From an uncultured SAR86 cluster bacterium (GTDB taxonomy: Bacteria; Pseudomonadota; Gammaproteobacteria; Magnimaribacterales; D2472), in the NCBI GenBank assembly GCA_902528215.1, contig CABZRR010000001.1:1-64000 (forward strand): a stretch of DNA of 64,000 bases, read 5' to 3'. Every line of letters starts with the position of its first letter. Within the stretch, counting starts at the first letter, position 1. The notes beneath the pieces were generated by a model, which saw only the letters and a program-made list of their open reading frames with translations, did no database searches and was not told the origin of the DNA. Positions 35,989 to 45,296 of this stretch are shown here, one piece after another. Made by a program: the position numbers and the translations under genes.

Positions 35989-36880
35989 TAAAAACTGCCA
36001 TTCTCATCCCTACACCATTAAAAATTTGATCTCGAATTTTACAGTTTTCCAACTCACTTGCATCTTTACTCAATTCAATACCGAAGTTTACAGGTCCTGG
36101 GTGTAATAAAATCATTTCCGGATCTGCTACTTGTAGTGAATCAACATTAATTTGATACCTATCAATATAGTCTTTAGCTCCGATAGTTAGTTTTTCAGAA
36201 AGTCTCTCATTCTGAATCCTAAGTCCCATCACAACGTCCGCATTTTGTAATGCGGTATCTAATTCAGGTTCAAAATTGCCAATTGAGCTATCTATAAAAT
36301 TTTTACAAAGATCAGGATGGCCACAAAAAGTTAAACTTTTATATCCCACAATTTTAATCGCCTCAATAAAAGAGTTCACAACTCTAGAGTGGTCAAGATC
36401 ACCAACAATCGTAATATTGAGGTCCTGAAATTTTACTTTTGATTCATGAATGGTCATAAGATCAATCAATGTTTGTGTTGGATGAGAAATCGAGCCTTCT
36501 CCTGCATTAATAAATTGCATATTTGAAAAATCTTTTACAAAGTCATGAATTACTGATTCAGTATGACGCAGAATACATAAATCTACTCCCATCATCTCTA
36601 CAGCATTCATAGTATCCTCAAGGGTCTCTCCTTTGTTCATTGAGGAGTTAGTTAAATCAAAGTCTATAAATTTTGCCCCCAAATTATGGGCTGCTATTTC
36701 AAAAGATAATTTTGTTCTGGTGCTCGGCTCGCAGAAGATCGAAACAATCTTTTTATCAGGAAACAGATTTTCACTCCGATAATCTAATGAATCCTCTGAC
36801 TTAAAATTATTTGCTAGTTCAATCAAATCAAAAATATCTTTCTTAGTTAGATCAGATAAATTAATTAAGTTTTTAGACAT
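35966..36880 (-). CDS. pyrB: Aspartate carbamoyltransferase catalytic subunit
   Basis: PyrB condenses carbamoyl phosphate and aspartate in pyrimidine synthesis. It has 304 residues with the carbamoyl-phosphate motif CEPSTRTKLSFEIAA, the HPTQTLIDLMTIHE histidine motif, GDLDHSRVVNS and the aspartate-site segment MGLRIQNER, then LHPGPVNFGIE. These features separate it from ornithine carbamoyltransferase. No pyrI regulatory subunit or dihydroorotase-like partner is adjacent. It overlaps ridA by 1 bp and converges on ribE. Confidence 0.96.
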   Translation of the reverse strand: MSKNLINLSDLTKKDIFDLIELANNFKSEDSLDYRSENLFPDKKIVSIFCEPSTRTKLSFEIAAHNLGAKFIDFDLTNSSMNKGETLEDTMNAVEMMGVDLCILRHTESVIHDFVKDFSNMQFINAGEGSISHPTQTLIDLMTIHESKVKFQDLNITIVGDLDHSRVVNSFIEAIKIVGYKSLTFCGHPDLCKNFIDSSIGNFEPELDTALQNADVVMGLRIQNERLSEKLTIGAKDYIDRYQINVDSLQVADPEMILLHPGPVNFGIELSKDASELENCKIRDQIFNGVGMRMAVFTKLFSQA

Positions 36881-37263
36881 TACACCTCAATAGATAAAAT
36901 AGCATCAATTTCAATATCAACTCCTTTTGGAAGTTTGGAGATTTCTATGGTTGCTCTTGCTGGGAAAGGCTCAGAGAACCTTTTGCTCATGATCTTATTG
37001 ACTTCATCAAATTTTGCAAGGTCAGTTAAAAAAATTGTTAGCTTAAGAATATTATCAAGCCCACCACCAGCTTCTATGCAAATTGCCTCAAGATTATCTA
37101 TTACTTGAGAGGCTTGATCGAGAAAAGTTTTGTTATTAAGCTCTCCTGAACTTGCTACTAGCGGTATTTGTCCAGAGATAAAAACTACATCTCCCCATTG
37201 AATTGCCTGTGAATATGGGCCAATAGCCGCAGGTGCCTTATTGGTAAAAATTTGTTTTTTCAT
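36880..37263 (-). CDS. ridA: RidA family enamine/imine deaminase
   Basis: RidA hydrolyses reactive 2-aminoacrylate and related enamines released by PLP enzymes. The product has 127 residues from ATG 37263, chosen over ATG 37281 because KKQIFTNKAPAAIGPYSQAI aligns with the family N-terminus. Typical motifs are VFISGQIPL, DNLEAICIEAGGGLDNILKLTIFLTDL and FPARATIEISKLPKGVDIEIDAI with the substrate-binding arginine. It overlaps the spoT 3' end by 26 bp and pyrB by 1 bp, so the three are probably co-transcribed. Confidence 0.95.
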   Translation of the reverse strand: MKKQIFTNKAPAAIGPYSQAIQWGDVVFISGQIPLVASSGELNNKTFLDQASQVIDNLEAICIEAGGGLDNILKLTIFLTDLAKFDEVNKIMSKRFSEPFPARATIEISKLPKGVDIEIDAILSIEV

Positions 37264-39460
37264 TTTTTGATCTTTTATCATTTACTATTCTTGAGCAACT
37301 TGTTACGTATCTTAATGAGCGCAATTTTACCATTAGTCGATTGATTGAATCGGTATTTAGAACTTCCACTTCCATGACAAATTCAATAATCATAGAATCA
37401 ATGTCTCTGCTGTGGATGTTAACTATATTAAGATTAGATTTTGTAACAATTGATGCAATGTCTGCCAATATTCCTGGCCTATCTTCTGCATGAATTTTCA
37501 CATGGCCCTTGTAATGCAGCTCTTTACTGTCACTGCCCCACATTGCAGGAAAATATCTAGCTGATAATTTATCACTTCTGGATATGGTAACTTGCCTGCA
37601 TCTTGAATGATGAATCACTATCCCCCTATCAGTATCCGTATGAGCTGTAATTGGATCCCCATGGACCGGCATACAACACTTTGCATATGTAACAGACACG
37701 CCTTCAATCTGATGATCAGATAAAACCATTGATTTAAATTTTGGTTTTTTATTTTTTTTAATTCTTAACCCTGAAAAAAACCTCTCTGCAATTAATGCTC
37801 CTGTCTTTTTTCCAGAGCCCAAGTCAATTAAAAGCTCATTTAAGGATTTAACTCCTATCATTTCTAAGATCCTAGACATTTTACTTCCACGATATTGATC
37901 TAAAGTTACTCCACCTCTTCTCAATTCATTCTCTAACATTAATTTACCCGCTTTTCTTGATTTCGAAATCTTTTGATTTCTCAATGCAAACCTGATGGAG
38001 GACCGAGCCTTGCTTGTTACTACAAAGTTTAACCAGTCTGGACTAACCTCTTGGCTATCAGAAGTAATAATTTCAATTGATTGACCATTCTCGAGGCTTA
38101 TATTAAGAGGTGCAAACTTTCTATTAACTCGGCATGCAATTGCTTTATTACCTAGCTCCGTATGAAGTTCATAGGCAAAATCAATTGGAGTCGAGCCAGA
38201 TTTTAGATTCACAATCTTTCCTTTGGGAGTAAAAACATATACATCGTCATAAATTAGATCCGTTTTAATTGCTTCAACAAATTCATGAGAATTAATGGTT
38301 GCTTTATCTAAATCAGTAAAGCTCTCAATCCATTTTCTTGCACCAATTGCATCTAACTTCACATTATCTTTTGTCTTATATGACCAATGAGCAGAAATTC
38401 CATTCTCTGCTATTATTTCCATGCTCTTGGTTTGTATTTGAACTTCAATTGGCACTCCATCTAAAGCAATAAGTGAAGTATGAATGGCTTGATAGCCATT
38501 TGACTTTGGAATAGCAATATAATCTTTAAACCTTTTGCCAATAGGCTTATGCAAATTATGAATAACTCCTAATGCCCTGTAGGCATCGTCAACCGAATCA
38601 ACGATTACCCTAAATGCGTAGACATCTAATATTTGAGAAAATGGCTTTTTCTTAATTTTTATCTTCCTATAGATACTATATAGAGATTTTTGCCTTCCTT
38701 GAACTATCGCCGCAATCTCGCTATTTTTCAGGTAATACTTAAACTGTTTTCTAAGCTTTGAGATAATTTTCTGCCTACCCCCCACTGCTTGTTTTATAGC
38801 AGAATTGAGCATTCTAGCTCGCATAGGATACATGCATTGAAAAGCTAAATCTTCAAGCTCCACGCGAATATTTTGCATGCCAATTCTAATTGCAATAGGT
38901 CCATATAAGTCTAGAGTTTCTCTTGATTTAGTAATTTGCTTTTCTCTTGGCAAAAACTCGATGGTACGCATGTTATGCAGCCGATCACATAACTTTACAA
39001 TAATCACTCTTATATCTTTTGACATTGCTAAGGCCATTTTTTGCAAATTATTTGCATTACGATCTTCTATGCTTTCAAAATCAAGTTTATTCAAGTTACT
39101 TACTCCATCAACAATTGCAACGATATCTTTACCAAAAAGTTTTTCTAGATAAGATTTTTGAATAAAGCTATCCTCAAGAACGTCATGCATAAGCCCTGCG
39201 CAAACTGTTTCAATGTCTAGATTAAGTTCTATTAAAATTGATGCTACTGCAACAGGATGAGTTATGTAAGCTGAGCCATCTTTTCTTATTTGTTCCTTAT
39301 GAGCCTGGAAGGCAACATTGTATGCAGTTTCAAGAAGTTCTAATTCTCTGTTACTAAAATATGATTTTGCTGATTTAAATAGCTTTCTTGGAACCGGTGA
39401 AAGAAGTTTTCTATTCGAGAAATCTAAGAGTACTTGATTGGGAAGGGCCCGTTCACTCAA
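37238..39460 (-). CDS. spoT: Bifunctional (p)ppGpp synthetase/hydrolase SpoT
   Basis: This RelA/SpoT homologue of 740 residues has an HD hydrolase with H68 and the H92-D93 pair in MHDVLED. The synthetase domain has VIVDSVDDAYRALGVIH, GKRFKDYIAIPKSNGYQAIHT and EVQIQTKSMEIIAENGISAHW. TGS (VFTPKGKIVNLKSGSTPIDFAYELHTELG), helical, zinc-finger-like (TYAKCCMPVHGD) and ACT domains follow. RFKD is the RxKD type of bifunctional enzymes, and both catalytic sets look intact. The start is TTG 39460 with a GGAG ribosome site. rpoZ-spoT order is conserved. Confidence 0.97.
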   Translation of the reverse strand: MSERALPNQVLLDFSNRKLLSPVPRKLFKSAKSYFSNRELELLETAYNVAFQAHKEQIRKDGSAYITHPVAVASILIELNLDIETVCAGLMHDVLEDSFIQKSYLEKLFGKDIVAIVDGVSNLNKLDFESIEDRNANNLQKMALAMSKDIRVIIVKLCDRLHNMRTIEFLPREKQITKSRETLDLYGPIAIRIGMQNIRVELEDLAFQCMYPMRARMLNSAIKQAVGGRQKIISKLRKQFKYYLKNSEIAAIVQGRQKSLYSIYRKIKIKKKPFSQILDVYAFRVIVDSVDDAYRALGVIHNLHKPIGKRFKDYIAIPKSNGYQAIHTSLIALDGVPIEVQIQTKSMEIIAENGISAHWSYKTKDNVKLDAIGARKWIESFTDLDKATINSHEFVEAIKTDLIYDDVYVFTPKGKIVNLKSGSTPIDFAYELHTELGNKAIACRVNRKFAPLNISLENGQSIEIITSDSQEVSPDWLNFVVTSKARSSIRFALRNQKISKSRKAGKLMLENELRRGGVTLDQYRGSKMSRILEMIGVKSLNELLIDLGSGKKTGALIAERFFSGLRIKKNKKPKFKSMVLSDHQIEGVSVTYAKCCMPVHGDPITAHTDTDRGIVIHHSRCRQVTISRSDKLSARYFPAMWGSDSKELHYKGHVKIHAEDRPGILADIASIVTKSNLNIVNIHSRDIDSMIIEFVMEVEVLNTDSINRLMVKLRSLRYVTSCSRIVNDKRSKNEKTNFYQ

Positions 39461-39478
39461 TTAGCAACTCCAGGATTT

Positions 39479-39754
39479 TCATTGGCCTATAACATCGTCT
39501 CTTGGCTTATCTCTTTCAATAGAGAATTCATCTAATAAAAGGTCTTCCTCAAGGGTCTTATCAAGAATTTCTCTTGTTATTAAGCCCTCCTCTATCTCTC
39601 TTAAAGCAACAATAGTTGGTTTATCATCCTCCCATTCAACCATGGGTTCTCTGCTTGTTGTTGAGAGTTGTCTTGCTCTTCCAGAGGCCAGTAAGATTAG
39701 TTCAAATCTACTATTCACCTTGTCTAAACAACCTTCTACTGTAATTCTTGCCAT
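39479..39754 (-). CDS. rpoZ: RNA polymerase omega subunit
   Basis: Omega assists beta-prime folding and, in proteobacteria, forms part of a ppGpp-binding site on RNA polymerase, which fits its place before spoT. The 91-residue sequence begins [30 protein letters not shown] with the conserved core helix and later has [20 protein letters not shown]. The acidic C-terminus is variable, as expected. It is 37 bp after gmk and 18 bp before spoT. Confidence 0.97.
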   Translation of the reverse strand: MARITVEGCLDKVNSRFELILLASGRARQLSTTSREPMVEWEDDKPTIVALREIEEGLITREILDKTLEEDLLLDEFSIERDKPRDDVIGQ

Positions 39755-39791
39755 ATTTTTTCCTCGAGCGCGTATTTTAGTGTTTATTTGC

Positions 39792-40421
39792 CTAATAAGA
39801 CAATAGCTGAGCTAAAAACTTTTGTACTTCTTCGTCATTTGACTCATTCAGGGATTCGTTTTGAGAAATAATATTAAATAATTCCTTAGCTGCCTTATCG
39901 AAATAATCATTAATAATAATATGTTTATATTCACTTGCATGAACCAATTCGTCTTTTGCATTTTTTAATCTAAGGTCAATTGCCTTGAGATCTTCATCTC
40001 CTCTATTTCTTATGCGTTCTTCTAAAGAATGCATCGAGGGAGGGAGAATAAAGATAGACTCATTATTCACTGACAAATCATCAATTTGTCGAAATCCCTG
40101 CACATCAATTTCAAGTATTAAATTTATTCCCGAAGACAGTTTTGATTCTACAAAATCAATAGAAGTACCATATAAGTTGCCATGAACTTCAGCGCACTCA
40201 AGAAAAAAATTAGAATCTTTTTTACCTAAAAAGTCTTCATTTGATATGAAAAAATAATCCTTAGCATTAGATTCTCCTTTTCTGGGTATTCTGGTTGTAT
40301 AAGAAATAGATAACTCTAAGGGTAAATCAGATTTATTTGCTTTGACTAAAGCAGCATCTATCAAAGAGGATTTACCTGCACCAGATGGAGCAGAAACTAA
40401 AAAAAGTTTAGCATCTTTCAT
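39792..40421 (-). CDS. gmk: Guanylate kinase
   Basis: Gmk phosphorylates GMP to GDP. The 209-residue protein has a P-loop ([17 protein letters not shown]), the GMP-site [37 protein letters not shown] and [11 protein letters not shown], and the lid with [17 protein letters not shown]. It overlaps yicC by 1 bp. The order yicC-gmk-rpoZ-spoT brings guanine nucleotide supply and ppGpp metabolism together, as in enterics. Confidence 0.98.
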   Translation of the reverse strand: MKDAKLFLVSAPSGAGKSSLIDAALVKANKSDLPLELSISYTTRIPRKGESNAKDYFFISNEDFLGKKDSNFFLECAEVHGNLYGTSIDFVESKLSSGINLILEIDVQGFRQIDDLSVNNESIFILPPSMHSLEERIRNRGDEDLKAIDLRLKNAKDELVHASEYKHIIINDYFDKAAKELFNIISQNESLNESNDEEVQKFLAQLLSY

Positions 40422-41272
40422 TACTCTAAATTAAGCGCTTGTTCACGCAATTCCTCAACTTTCAATTTCATTGTAAGAGCTAAATCTTTTAGATCTGATT
40501 TTTCAATCTTTACAGAAAGCGTATTTACTTCTCTGAACAGCTCCTGAAGTATAAAGTCCATTTTTTTTCCATGCGCATTTTTAAGCTTGAATAATTTACT
40601 TAAAGATTCAATATGAAAACCAATTCTTTCGAGTTCTTCAGCTATATCATGCTTAATAGCTATATTAGAAACTTCGTTTGCGATCTCGTCCTTGCTCATA
40701 TCAAGTTTTTTTTGAATAAACTTGCTCCTAATGGCTTTTTCCCGATGTCTCAACAACGAAGGCGCTGATTTGAATAATTTATGATGTGCGTTTTTTAAGA
40801 AAAGTGTCTTTGCTAATATTATTTTTTCTATTTGATAACCCTCTCTGGCTCTTGATTCAACCAATTTCTTTATTGCAATGTTCAATGCCTTCTTTCCCAG
40901 CACAGCAACGTCTTTTTTTGAAGTCTTCACTGCTAATAAACCAGGAATATCCTTAAGGTCACTTAATTTGAGATTGATATGTTTAAAATCTTTGCTGGAT
41001 TTTAAGGTTTTCTTAAAGTTTCTAATACTTTCTTCATTCAACTCGTAGGAATAATCTGATTGAAAATTATCAAAAATTTTGACTTCAAAAGAGCCTCTTA
41101 AGAATTTTTTCTTTATTTGATTTTTTATATACTCCTCTAGATCATTGGGAAGGCTGTAACCTTTGAAAGAAATATCTATAAATCGGTTGTTAACAGACTT
41201 AATTTCGCACAAAACCTCCATCTTCTTTGATATAGCTTGTCCAGAGCCGTATCCTGTCATGCTAAAAAACAT
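40421..41272 (-). CDS. yicC: YicC family endoribonuclease-like protein
   Basis: This 283-residue YicC-family protein begins FFSMTGYGSGQ (the YicC signature SMTGYG), contains CEIKSVNNRFIDISFK, a long helical middle, and ends in the conserved YicC/DUF1732 tail MDFILQELFREVNTLSVKIEKSDLKDLALTMKLKVEELREQALNLE. Family members are reported to be endoribonucleases acting on small RNAs. Linked to gmk as in Escherichia. Lysines are unusually frequent, in keeping with the AT-rich genome. Confidence 0.93.
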   Translation of the reverse strand: MFFSMTGYGSGQAISKKMEVLCEIKSVNNRFIDISFKGYSLPNDLEEYIKNQIKKKFLRGSFEVKIFDNFQSDYSYELNEESIRNFKKTLKSSKDFKHINLKLSDLKDIPGLLAVKTSKKDVAVLGKKALNIAIKKLVESRAREGYQIEKIILAKTLFLKNAHHKLFKSAPSLLRHREKAIRSKFIQKKLDMSKDEIANEVSNIAIKHDIAEELERIGFHIESLSKLFKLKNAHGKKMDFILQELFREVNTLSVKIEKSDLKDLALTMKLKVEELREQALNLE

Positions 41273-41297
41273 ATAACTCCTAAATATTTCTTAATTA

Positions 41298-42077
41298 TTA
41301 TCTCATTAAACCACTGTCTAATAACTTTTGTGAATCGAATGATTTGCCAACAACATCTGAACTAATAAAAAAATCTTCAAAGGAATATTCAGGACATATG
41401 CGAGAAAATATTTCACTGTAGCTTAGAGCTTTTTCACTGCAAATTAATGGTCCAGATATTTTTATTGATTCATAATTAGAAATGTAGTTTGCCATAACCA
41501 AAGCAAGATTATCTCTGCTAAACATATTTGCTTCACTAAAAGGAAGAGAATATTTTTTTCCATTAAAAGCTTCAATATAGCTTTTCATCCAATGTTTGTT
41601 TTCACTATATAGTCCTGAGGGTCTGAGTATTAAAGGCTCAACTTTAGATTCTCTGAATACAAAGTTTTCAAAATCTAAGATTATTTTTCCTTGTTCATCA
41701 TCAGGTATTGGCATTACTAATTCAGTAATGTTTCTTCCATTGCTCAAACCATAAACTCTGGTTGAACTCACAATAATTAATTTTTCAAAAATAATGTTGT
41801 GATTTAAAAAATCAATGATTTTATGAGATGCCTCTAGAAAACCTGTTTGATATCCACTCACATCTGAGGACGTTGGTTTAAATATTAAAACCACTGTTGA
41901 AATTTGTTCTTTAGAAAAATTATGAATTGAGTCTTTGATCCAATCTAATTGAATAAATTCAACATTATCTTGTTGCTGGGATATGCTTCTGGAAACTCCA
42001 ATAAATTCTTGCTGTGGACACATTAGAGCTAAACGTTTACCAATATCTCCATAGCCTATAATTAAAACTTTTTTCAT
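41298..42077 (-). CDS. NAD-dependent epimerase/dehydratase-like (YeeZ-type) protein
   Basis: This is an extended SDR of about 259 residues. ATG 42077 is preferred over 42098 because it opens the Rossmann motif KKVLIIGYGDIGKRLA at the proper distance. Later segments (IVSSTRVYGLS, then EPLILRPSGLYSENKHWM and FSRDNLALVMANYI) resemble YeeZ-like nucleoside-diphosphate-sugar epimerases. The catalytic tyrosine would be in RVYGLS, but no lysine is spaced as in active SDRs (YxxxK), so the activity is unclear. It is divergent from recG and 25 bp downstream lies yicC. Confidence 0.7.
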   Translation of the reverse strand: MKKVLIIGYGDIGKRLALMCPQQEFIGVSRSISQQQDNVEFIQLDWIKDSIHNFSKEQISTVVLIFKPTSSDVSGYQTGFLEASHKIIDFLNHNIIFEKLIIVSSTRVYGLSNGRNITELVMPIPDDEQGKIILDFENFVFRESKVEPLILRPSGLYSENKHWMKSYIEAFNGKKYSLPFSEANMFSRDNLALVMANYISNYESIKISGPLICSEKALSYSEIFSRICPEYSFEDFFISSDVVGKSFDSQKLLDSGLMR

Positions 42078-42120
42078 ATATATGTTTCTAAAGTTCATAT
42101 ATTAAAAGTATTATCGGTAA

Positions 42121-44184
42121 GTGGCTAATATTGAACTAAAACAATTAAAAGGTATCGGACCCTCTGTAGTTGAAAAACTAAATCTCATAGGAATTTTTAA
42201 CTTAAGAGATTTATGCTTTCATCTTCCATTTGGATATCAAGATAGAACAAAGATTTCAAATATTAGTGACCTTCATCCCGGAGATGAGAGACTAATAAAG
42301 GTAAAAATTATTTCTGCTCAATCCATTTATAGACCTCGAAAGATGATGGTGCTTAAAGCTGCTGATTCATATTCTAATATTAATATTCGCTTTTTTTACT
42401 TCCATCCTGCTCAAACTAAACAGCTTAAAGCAGGAATTGAACTTTTATGTTATGGGAAAGTAAGCTTGAGTAGATATGGGTTAGAAATGATCCATCCAGA
42501 GTACGAGGTTATAGCAAATGATCATGAATTAAAAGATAAAAAATTAACTCCTGTATACAGAGTGCCTAAGGGAATTGGGCAAAAAAAAATAAGGGGATTT
42601 ATTCAATCGGCAATTTCAAAACTAAATTTCGAAGAAGATTTTCTTAATGTAGAAAGATATGACGCATCTTTAAATATGAAAATTATTGATGCCTTAGGAA
42701 TCATCCATAATCCTGAAGCAAACATAGATATTGATGAGATCCTGCCAGGCGGGTCTCATCCAGCTAGAGTGAGGTTATTAAAAGAAGAAATGATTGCTTT
42801 TCAGGCTGGTATGACTTTCTTGAAAAGCAAACAAAAACGGAATCATGCCTTTTCACTAACTAAAGAGAGTGATTGGACAGCGGAAGTTAAATCAAATTTT
42901 CCTTTTAAATTAACGCGAGCACAAGCAAAAGTAATAAGCGAAATCAAAGAGGATCTATCTCAAGAAGTACCCATGATGAGGTTAGTGCAAGGAGATGTTG
43001 GATCAGGAAAAACAGTTGTAGGTGCATTAGCAGCTGCTTTAGCACTTGATTCATCATTTCAGGTCGCTTTTATGGCACCAACCACATTGCTTGCAGAGCA
43101 ACATTATCTTAGTTTGAAATCTTTTTTTTGCAAACATACAGAAAAGATAATCCTTCTTACTGGCAGTACGTCTACAAGCAAAAGAAAAAAAATCCTTCAA
43201 GATCTAAAGGATAGTAAGATCAAATTAGTGATTGGAACTCATGCTTTGTTTCAAAAAAACGTTGAGTTTTCCAATCTTGCTCTAATTATCATAGATGAGC
43301 AACATAGGTTTGGAGTGAATCAGCGTCTAGCTTTAAGAAAGAAAAATGGTTCTGAAAGGTCAGCGCCTCATCAACTAACATTAACAGCTACTCCAATTCC
43401 GAGAACCCTCTCGATGAGCGTATATGCAAATATGGATGTCTCCGTGATAGATGAATTACCGCCTGGTAGAAAGCCAATTCAAACATCATGCTTGCCTTTA
43501 AGTGCAAAAGATAGGCTAATTAAAAGAATCTCTGCTGCTATAAAAAAAGATAGTAAGGTATACTGGATATGTCCTTTAATTGAGGAATCTGAGAATTTAG
43601 ATCTAAATGCTGTCATGGAAACTCATGAAGATTTATCAGAGCATTTCGGTCAAGACAAAGTTGGTTGCCTGCATGGAAAATTATCAGCATTAAAGAAACA
43701 AGATCAAATCCAAGCTTTCAAAGATTCTAAAACCTCAATCTTAGTATCAACAACCGTGGTTGAGGTCGGAGTGGATATCCCTGATGCTGATATCATGGTA
43801 ATTGAAAATGCTGAAAGATTTGGTTTAGCCCAACTACATCAATTAAGAGGCAGAATAGGCAGAGGATCTAAAGAGAGCTATTGCATTCTTTTACACAAAG
43901 ATAAAATTCAGGATATTTCAGCCCAAAGACTGAAAGTGTTAGTAGACTCTCAAGATGGTTTTAAAATTGCTGAAGAAGATCTTGTAATAAGAGGGCCTGG
44001 AGAAATTATGGGCGCACAACAAACTGGGATTGTACCTATGAAATATACCAATCTAGTTAGGGACAGTCAGTATCTCATGGAAACTAAAAAAGTTGCTGAG
44101 TCAATATGCAACGAAGACCCAGAACTTGCTAATCAGCTCATTGAGAGATGGATTTCTGGATCTATAGCTTTTGCTGACGCTTAA
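42121..44184 (+). CDS. recG: ATP-dependent DNA helicase RecG
   Basis: RecG regresses stalled forks and branch-migrates Holliday junctions. The 687-residue protein has an N-terminal wedge/OB domain, then SF2 motifs: VQGDVGSGKTVVGALAAAL (Walker A), FMAPTTLLAEQHY, IIIDEQHRFGVNQR (DEQH box with the RecG extension), LTLTATPIPRTL, VSTTVVEVGVDIPDA and HQLRGRIGRG. The start is GTG 42121. Its neighbourhood with spoT/gmk/yicC is conserved, but trmH is missing between spoT and recG. Confidence 0.98.
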   Translation: MANIELKQLKGIGPSVVEKLNLIGIFNLRDLCFHLPFGYQDRTKISNISDLHPGDERLIKVKIISAQSIYRPRKMMVLKAADSYSNINIRFFYFHPAQTKQLKAGIELLCYGKVSLSRYGLEMIHPEYEVIANDHELKDKKLTPVYRVPKGIGQKKIRGFIQSAISKLNFEEDFLNVERYDASLNMKIIDALGIIHNPEANIDIDEILPGGSHPARVRLLKEEMIAFQAGMTFLKSKQKRNHAFSLTKESDWTAEVKSNFPFKLTRAQAKVISEIKEDLSQEVPMMRLVQGDVGSGKTVVGALAAALALDSSFQVAFMAPTTLLAEQHYLSLKSFFCKHTEKIILLTGSTSTSKRKKILQDLKDSKIKLVIGTHALFQKNVEFSNLALIIIDEQHRFGVNQRLALRKKNGSERSAPHQLTLTATPIPRTLSMSVYANMDVSVIDELPPGRKPIQTSCLPLSAKDRLIKRISAAIKKDSKVYWICPLIEESENLDLNAVMETHEDLSEHFGQDKVGCLHGKLSALKKQDQIQAFKDSKTSILVSTTVVEVGVDIPDADIMVIENAERFGLAQLHQLRGRIGRGSKESYCILLHKDKIQDISAQRLKVLVDSQDGFKIAEEDLVIRGPGEIMGAQQTGIVPMKYTNLVRDSQYLMETKKVAESICNEDPELANQLIERWISGSIAFADA

Positions 44185-44511
44185 TTATCTTGTCAATATT
44201 TCCATGGCTTTTTTATCATCTACTACAGGAACTATTAATGACTCACAGACTTCGCTCCATCCATTTGCAAATTCAATTACAAGAGCTGGATCATCGGCTT
44301 CAACTAAAACTATACCGCTGCCAGTCGTTAGGTCGTGATATCTAGCTAGCTTTGAGGAGCCCTCTAGAAATTGACCATCAAGTTCGTCTAAAGTCATGGT
44401 AGCAAAAACTTTATATGCCTCTTGATCGCATTTGAAATCAATAAGATATACAGCTGCTTGTGAGATATTACAAAACAACAAAGTAATTGCTAGAACAAAA
44501 TATTTTTTCAT
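44185..44511 (-). CDS. Small exported protein, DUF3303-like
   Basis: This is a 108-residue protein with a clear signal peptide (KKYFVLAITLLFCNISQAA, cut near residue 20). The mature domain has GSSKLARYHDLTTGSGIVLVEADDPALVIEFANGW and VPVVDDKKAMEIL, which resembles the DUF3303 dimeric alpha-beta barrel pattern (HD.....G..lvE.dd...l..f...W). DUF3303 proteins are usually cytoplasmic, so an exported form would be unusual. No function is assigned. It converges on recG immediately after its stop. Confidence 0.6.
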   Translation of the reverse strand: MKKYFVLAITLLFCNISQAAVYLIDFKCDQEAYKVFATMTLDELDGQFLEGSSKLARYHDLTTGSGIVLVEADDPALVIEFANGWSEVCESLIVPVVDDKKAMEILTR

Positions 44512-44593
44512 TTTAAGTCTCCAATGTATTTAATAATAATTTATTATAAGAAATGTTTAGCAAACTGCCAGAAACTATAAATAGGTACAAAAA

Positions 44594-45241
44594 ATGAATC
44601 TTTTAGCAGGCTCAACCGGATTTTTAGGCAACCTTATCCTAAAAGAATTAGGCTTAAATAAAAGCCCAATTATAGCTTTGGGAAGAAGAGCCATTCCTAA
44701 TTTGCCAGATAACGCACAAGAATTAATTATTGACTTTGATAACATCTCAGCATTGAAACTTCCTAAGTTAGAAACAGTTTATCTTTCACTAGGATATCCC
44801 TTGTATTATCAAAACGTTTTAGGTGTAATGAACCGAACTCTCAAAGACAACTTTTTTAAAGTAGATTTTACTTATCAACTACAGATAGCTGAAAAAGCTA
44901 AGGAGGCCGGCGCTAATAACATTGTTCTTATTTCAGCAGCTGGAGCTAATCCAAATTCTTGGAACTATTATTTAAAAACTAAAGGTAAGCTTGAAATGGA
45001 AATAATTAAACTAGGATTTGAGAGCACAAATTTTTTTCAACCCGGACATCTCATGGGAAATAAGCCTAGACTGGACATTCTTATTGCTGATGTAGTATCT
45101 ATGATTGCTGATCCTTTTTTGTATGGGCCTTTAAAGAAATTTAGAAGCATTTCAGCGAATAAATTATCTAATTCAGTTGTGCAAAAATCAGAATATAAAA
45201 AAGCTGGAATAAACTATTATGAATTAAAAGACATCATTTAA
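44594..45241 (+). CDS. NAD(P)-binding oxidoreductase (HTATIP2-like)
   Basis: This 215-residue atypical SDR has the nucleotide-binding motif LLAGSTGFLGNLILKEL, an NIVLISAAGANPNSWNYYLKTKGKLEMEI segment containing Tyr-x3-Lys (YLKTK), and FFQPGHLMG after it. This pattern matches the HTATIP2/TIP30 or YbjT-like oxidoreductase group. The substrate is unknown. It is divergent from the small DUF3303-like gene and converges on hppA, with a hairpin terminator in the 55 bp between. Confidence 0.75.
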   Translation: MNLLAGSTGFLGNLILKELGLNKSPIIALGRRAIPNLPDNAQELIIDFDNISALKLPKLETVYLSLGYPLYYQNVLGVMNRTLKDNFFKVDFTYQLQIAEKAKEAGANNIVLISAAGANPNSWNYYLKTKGKLEMEIIKLGFESTNFFQPGHLMGNKPRLDILIADVVSMIADPFLYGPLKKFRSISANKLSNSVVQKSEYKKAGINYYELKDII

Positions 45242-45254
45242 ACAAAATAAAAAA

Positions 45255-45276
45255 CCCGCAGATGCGGATCATTTTT
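45255..45276. terminator. Intrinsic terminator between convergent genes
   Basis: CCCGCAGATGCGG forms a short GC-rich hairpin (CCGC/GCGG around AGAT). It is followed on the plus strand by ATCATTTTT and flanked on the other side by AAAAAA, so it can end transcripts from both the oxidoreductase and hppA. It stands out in an AT-rich spacer. Confidence 0.7.
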
Positions 45277-45296
45277 ACTTTCTAATTAAGTTATTT